A stretch of DNA of 64,000 nt from Lineolata rhizophorae (lineage: Eukaryota > Ascomycota > Dothideomycetes > Lineolatales > Lineolataceae). The notes beneath the pieces were generated by a model, which was not told where the DNA came from, did not search any database, and was given only the letters and a program-made list of their open reading frames with translations. Both the position numbers and the translations under genes were made by a program. The stretch is from contig MU001680.1 of the NCBI GenBank assembly GCA_010093515.1, positions 314,735-378,734 of the forward strand, given 5' to 3'. Numbering within the stretch: the stretch's first letter is position 1; every line of letters begins with the position of its first letter. Positions 60,641 through 64,000 of this stretch are shown one piece after another.

Positions 60641-63600
60641 ATGCAGCTTGCAGCTTGTGGGCCCTGTCACGGTCGACGAGATCGGAACTGTAGGTATCTT
60701 GTCACCGCTTTTGTGGGTAGATATTGTATGCTGTGCTGCGCTCTAGATTGCACTTATCATGGCCGTATTTGCCACCGGTCTGGTTTCGTCAATACTTTTC
60801 TTCCGCACAATGTGGGTCCGGCGGGGGCAGTTGTCTATGAGTCTATTGACTTTGTGGACAATTCATCTGCCCGGACTGATTTTCGTTAGCCAACTGACTG
60901 GAGGTGAGGATCATTCCATTGCTTGAATTGGGAACGACGGGACCTAGATCTTGCGTTTCGAGGTCATCGTCAAAGAAAACTATTGACAGATCGAAACTGC
61001 AAGGTCCCTGGTCGGCTTCTATTTCTTCCGTTTAACGTGGTAGCCTTTTTGTCATTGTCTTGGCAATTTTTCTAGCACTCAACTAGCATAACATTTTATA
61101 TTGGTTCACTATGGTTCACCTAGTTATCGCGACTATTTTCCGATGGAACTTTCAGTTTTTTCTCACCCGAACGAGTAGCTTGGCCCGATCCTTTCTATTC
61201 GTCGGCTCCTGGGCTCTTCTTGTCTACCGGCAGAGGGCCTACATTTGAACTTCCGGAATGGCGTTCGACAAAGGCCTCTCAGTCGAAGCTTCTCGAGGTG
61301 TTTACATCCGCACTGGCCAGCAATATAAGTAACTCTTGGCATAGCCTGGGATCCCAGGAACCCAGCACAAACGCATCATATACTTGAACTTAGCCAGCCA
61401 CTGGCGATAAGACATCCCACTGTACATTTTACGAATTTGGGTTCGAGAGCCGAGCTTGACCTTCTCAATCAGCGCCTCGGATTCGGCAAGTCAGTCCATC
61501 TCGTGGAACGAACTGCTCCTTGCTGTGGCCCTAGCTACACACCTCGCTTCTCCGTTAGAGGGGTCCCTTCGCACATTCAATATACTGCGCAGTCGCGGAC
61601 GGTCTCAGCGGCGATCCCTGCGGACGACTCACTCGGACGGCCAGCGAGAGCAGCGTTAGCGAGGCCGTTCGGCGCCCGAGCGTGGACGCTGCGAGTCACC
61701 ACTTCCACGCATACCTACACAGTCGCACTCACAAACACAGAAACACCCCAGCCATCGCGCTATCTGTACGTCAAGCATAGTGTGTTGCTTGTCCGAAGCC
61801 TCGTGTTTACGTCTACTGCGCTAAGCAATGCCACGCTTGGTGCTCTTCAATTTCTCTCCTTGGCCGCTGCCGCCCCGGCCACAAAGGGCTCCGAAGCGCA
61901 GCGCTCGCTGCAGGTAGGCCGGCAGCCGATCGCTGGCGAGGGGGGAAAGGCGACGCAAGCCTCGGGATAACCCCACGGACCACGTGGGCAGGACGATATA
62001 TTAACGGACCCCCTACTAATAAGGCGGGACGGGGAGATCGAATGTACCGTATGTTCTAGGCGTGGGTCTGTTAGGTAGGTAAGGTACTATGCACGGTAGG
62101 TGACGATGGAGCTGGACTAACGGACGCCGCTGCGCGGACCGTAACGCGGTGCCGGCGGAGCCCGTTCGTTTCATCAGGCGATCCGACAGTTTCGTTTTGT
62201 TTGGCTTCGCCGAAGCGAGCGTGCGTTTGGAACACGATCACGACCGTGCGAGCGTTCGTTGACGATCGCGTCGGTGGCGCCCGGAGGCACGGGCTCTGTA
62301 TGTATGGCAGTTCGAGCTCCGGAGGCTCATTTCTTCCTTCCTTTCTTTCCTCCGTGGTTGTCGCTCGGGTGGGCGACAATATCAGTGTCAATCAGATGCT
62401 ACTTTGGCGTGCTGGATCGGGAAGGCTTGAGCTGTTGGCTTCGCCGCGGCCAACACCGCCTGAATTGCTTCGTCTCTGGAAAGTAGAAAGTATGAGAGTG
62501 TTGATCTGGGAGCCTGTCGCTCTCGGCGGCTACCTAAAAACAACCCCGTCCCCGCAAACCCCCGGGAAGCCAGCCCTAGGAGAGGAGGGCATGTTTGACA
62601 AGCATCATGAGCCACCGAACTACCTATCTACTCCCCTATATCGCTTCTCTCCCCGGCCGATATTCGGCATAAGAGTTCGTCCCAACCCGGCCCGTTCGTG
62701 TATATTTACATATAGCCAAAATACGTTATAGCACATGGTGTCCTACAAGATTATCCTCACTCCCCCCACTTTCCCAGATTTCTGTGCGGCGCCTGTAAAA
62801 AGTGGTCCCTTAGCACAGCCCAATGGCTCTGATATACATAACAGTGGGGGTTTCTGGCGCCGCGCCCTTTCCACCCCTCCCCCAACGAGGCCCACGAGGA
62901 CACACGGCTGGGTGATATAAGTTAGCCGCCCAGCCACCATAGCCGGATTCCTGGTCCGCGGATTTCTGTCCGTGTTCGCCTTCTCTTTGCTCCTCTCGCC
63001 CGATGGAACCATATGGGGAGGGGTGTGGGACTTATAGCCTGCTTGGCGTTTTATAATAGAGTTCAGCCAGCCTGTCGCCGGTCCAGGGAATCGACTTTGG
63101 GCCCTAGGCCGCGATTTCGTGTAGACTATGACGTAGAAGACAGCCCGATACAGCTACGCGGATGAAAGCCTGAGGTGACGTCTGAAAATACCATCTAGGA
63201 GGATGTCACCAATATGCTGCAATTGATGAGTTAGAACGGCGTCGCATGAGGGGATCAATCGTAGGCGCTGGATGGCATTTCAACAGAAAAGTCTTGAGTC
63301 GTTTACTGCGCCGGGGTCTCTGAAGAAAGAGCGTATCTTCTTGAACAGTGAAGTTTGGATTATATGCCTTCTAGAAAAAGATTTGGAGTACAGCGTTGAA
63401 CGACAATATGCAAAGGTGTTTGGTTGGTCCTGAGCCCGTTCGCAAGCATACTCTACTATCATCTATTTATAGTATTCTCTATAGCATTAAAGGCGCTTTT
63501 AAGTCCCCGCTATCTATAAGGAAGTCTTGCATAATACTTAGTCCACCTCCATATCACGTGTCTAGACAAGCGAACTTCAGAGCGTACACTTATGTAGACG

Positions 63601-63809
63601 CCGGAGACCAACACTCCTTTTCCAATACGACACACATTGCAAACTTCCTTGTGCAGCATCAACTCACTACATTACGTGAAATGTATTGTACATTGCTACG
63701 AGGCCAAAACTGTAATAAAAGCTATGTTACAACGCTCCAACCTTACGGCACTTGACAGCACCCGCACCTCTATCTGGTCCTCTGAAATCACACATCACCT
63801 CCCTTCCTC
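60641..63809. other. intergenic region at the right end
   Basis: No gene is recognised. The composition alternates between AT-rich blocks (about 60650-61200 and 63100-63780) and a GC-richer middle. The frame at 61437-61970 has 177 codons but overlaps other frames and has no recognisable content. The last part next to 63809 should be the 3' untranslated region of the gene that ends at 63810. Confidence 0.5.
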
Positions 63810-64000
63810 CTACCCTTCCTCGTCAAAATTGTCAAACCGAAAAGTCTCCTCTATTCCACGCCTCTCCGCTGGGTCCGCCGCCTCGATTATCCGCGCCTTG
63901 ATCTCATCCGCGAACGCCTTGGCGCTCTCCAATCGTTCGTTGGGAAGCTAACCGATCGCGTCTACGCCTAGCGATGCACGCACCTGCTCCAGCACGTGGT
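63810..64000 (-). CDS. 3' end of an unidentified minus-strand gene, cut by the window edge
   Basis: I do not recognise the family. The readable end (63947-63810) gives LPNERLESAKAFADEIKARI followed by IEAADPAERRGIEETFRFDN and FDEEG before a TAG. It has the charged helical character of a real protein. Directly upstream the same frame reads HVLEQVRASLGVDAIG up to the window edge, with TTAG between the two parts. That TTAG can be a splice acceptor, or the frame may simply be interrupted there. The window is too short to decide. If the upstream text is coding as well, the locus may be a damaged copy. Confidence 0.45.

Noticed and set aside
1-64000. tRNA, 5S rRNA and CRISPR arrays
   Set aside because: I looked for T-loop-like GTTCRA words, 5S-like starts and regularly spaced repeats and found none that fold or repeat convincingly. 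A dedicated scan could still reveal a tRNA.

Overview
The window comes from a filamentous ascomycete (Pezizomycotina), most likely a Sordariomycete. The evidence is short introns (about 50 to 106 bp) with GTRNGT donors, CTAAC-type branch sites and YAG acceptors, plus fungal genes: an Asm-1/StuA APSES regulator, a clock-controlled-gene-6-like cell wall protein, Atg7, fimbrin and Hrp1. The class assignment is inference. I see no rRNA or tRNA gene, CRISPR array, or recognisable transposon or virus-like element.

Left part (1-15 kb), mostly non-coding. It holds a small conserved gene of unknown function (3618-4354, minus), a single-exon SET-domain gene (7992-8744, minus) flanked by two pairs of diverged tandem duplications, and a two-exon GPI-anchored wall protein (11487-12071, plus) with a TATA box.

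Central part (15-39 kb), compact and gene-dense. In order: fimbrin (minus), a CorA-like membrane protein gene that looks broken (18414-20343, plus), a PXA-PX-Nexin_C sorting nexin (minus), a RING-like/ankyrin protein (plus), Gyp1-type RabGAP (minus), Hrp1-type mRNA 3'-end factor with a 1.3 kb intron (plus), dCMP deaminase (minus) and Atg7 (plus). Gyp1/Hrp1 and dCMP deaminase/Atg7 are divergent pairs sharing upstream regions of 427 and 766 bp. The genes are housekeeping or developmental and do not form one pathway, although sorting nexin, RabGAP and Atg7 all belong to membrane traffic and autophagy.

Right part (39-64 kb). The only clear gene is stuA/asm-1 (48173 to about 50.8 kb, minus). About 9.4 kb of gene-free DNA lies beyond its 3' end. 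About 13 kb lies upstream, much of it very GC-rich, with microsatellites and a long purine/pyrimidine tract. Long overlapping open frames there in several frames are best read as GC-driven artefacts. The last 190 bases carry the 3' end of an unidentified minus-strand gene. Exon coordinates were worked out by hand from splice signals and frame continuity. I found no convincing new multi-gene system. The main items for a second look are the decayed CorA-like gene, the long HRP1 intron, the repeat in the gyp1/hrp1 promoter, the diverged tandem duplications and the stuA regulatory desert.
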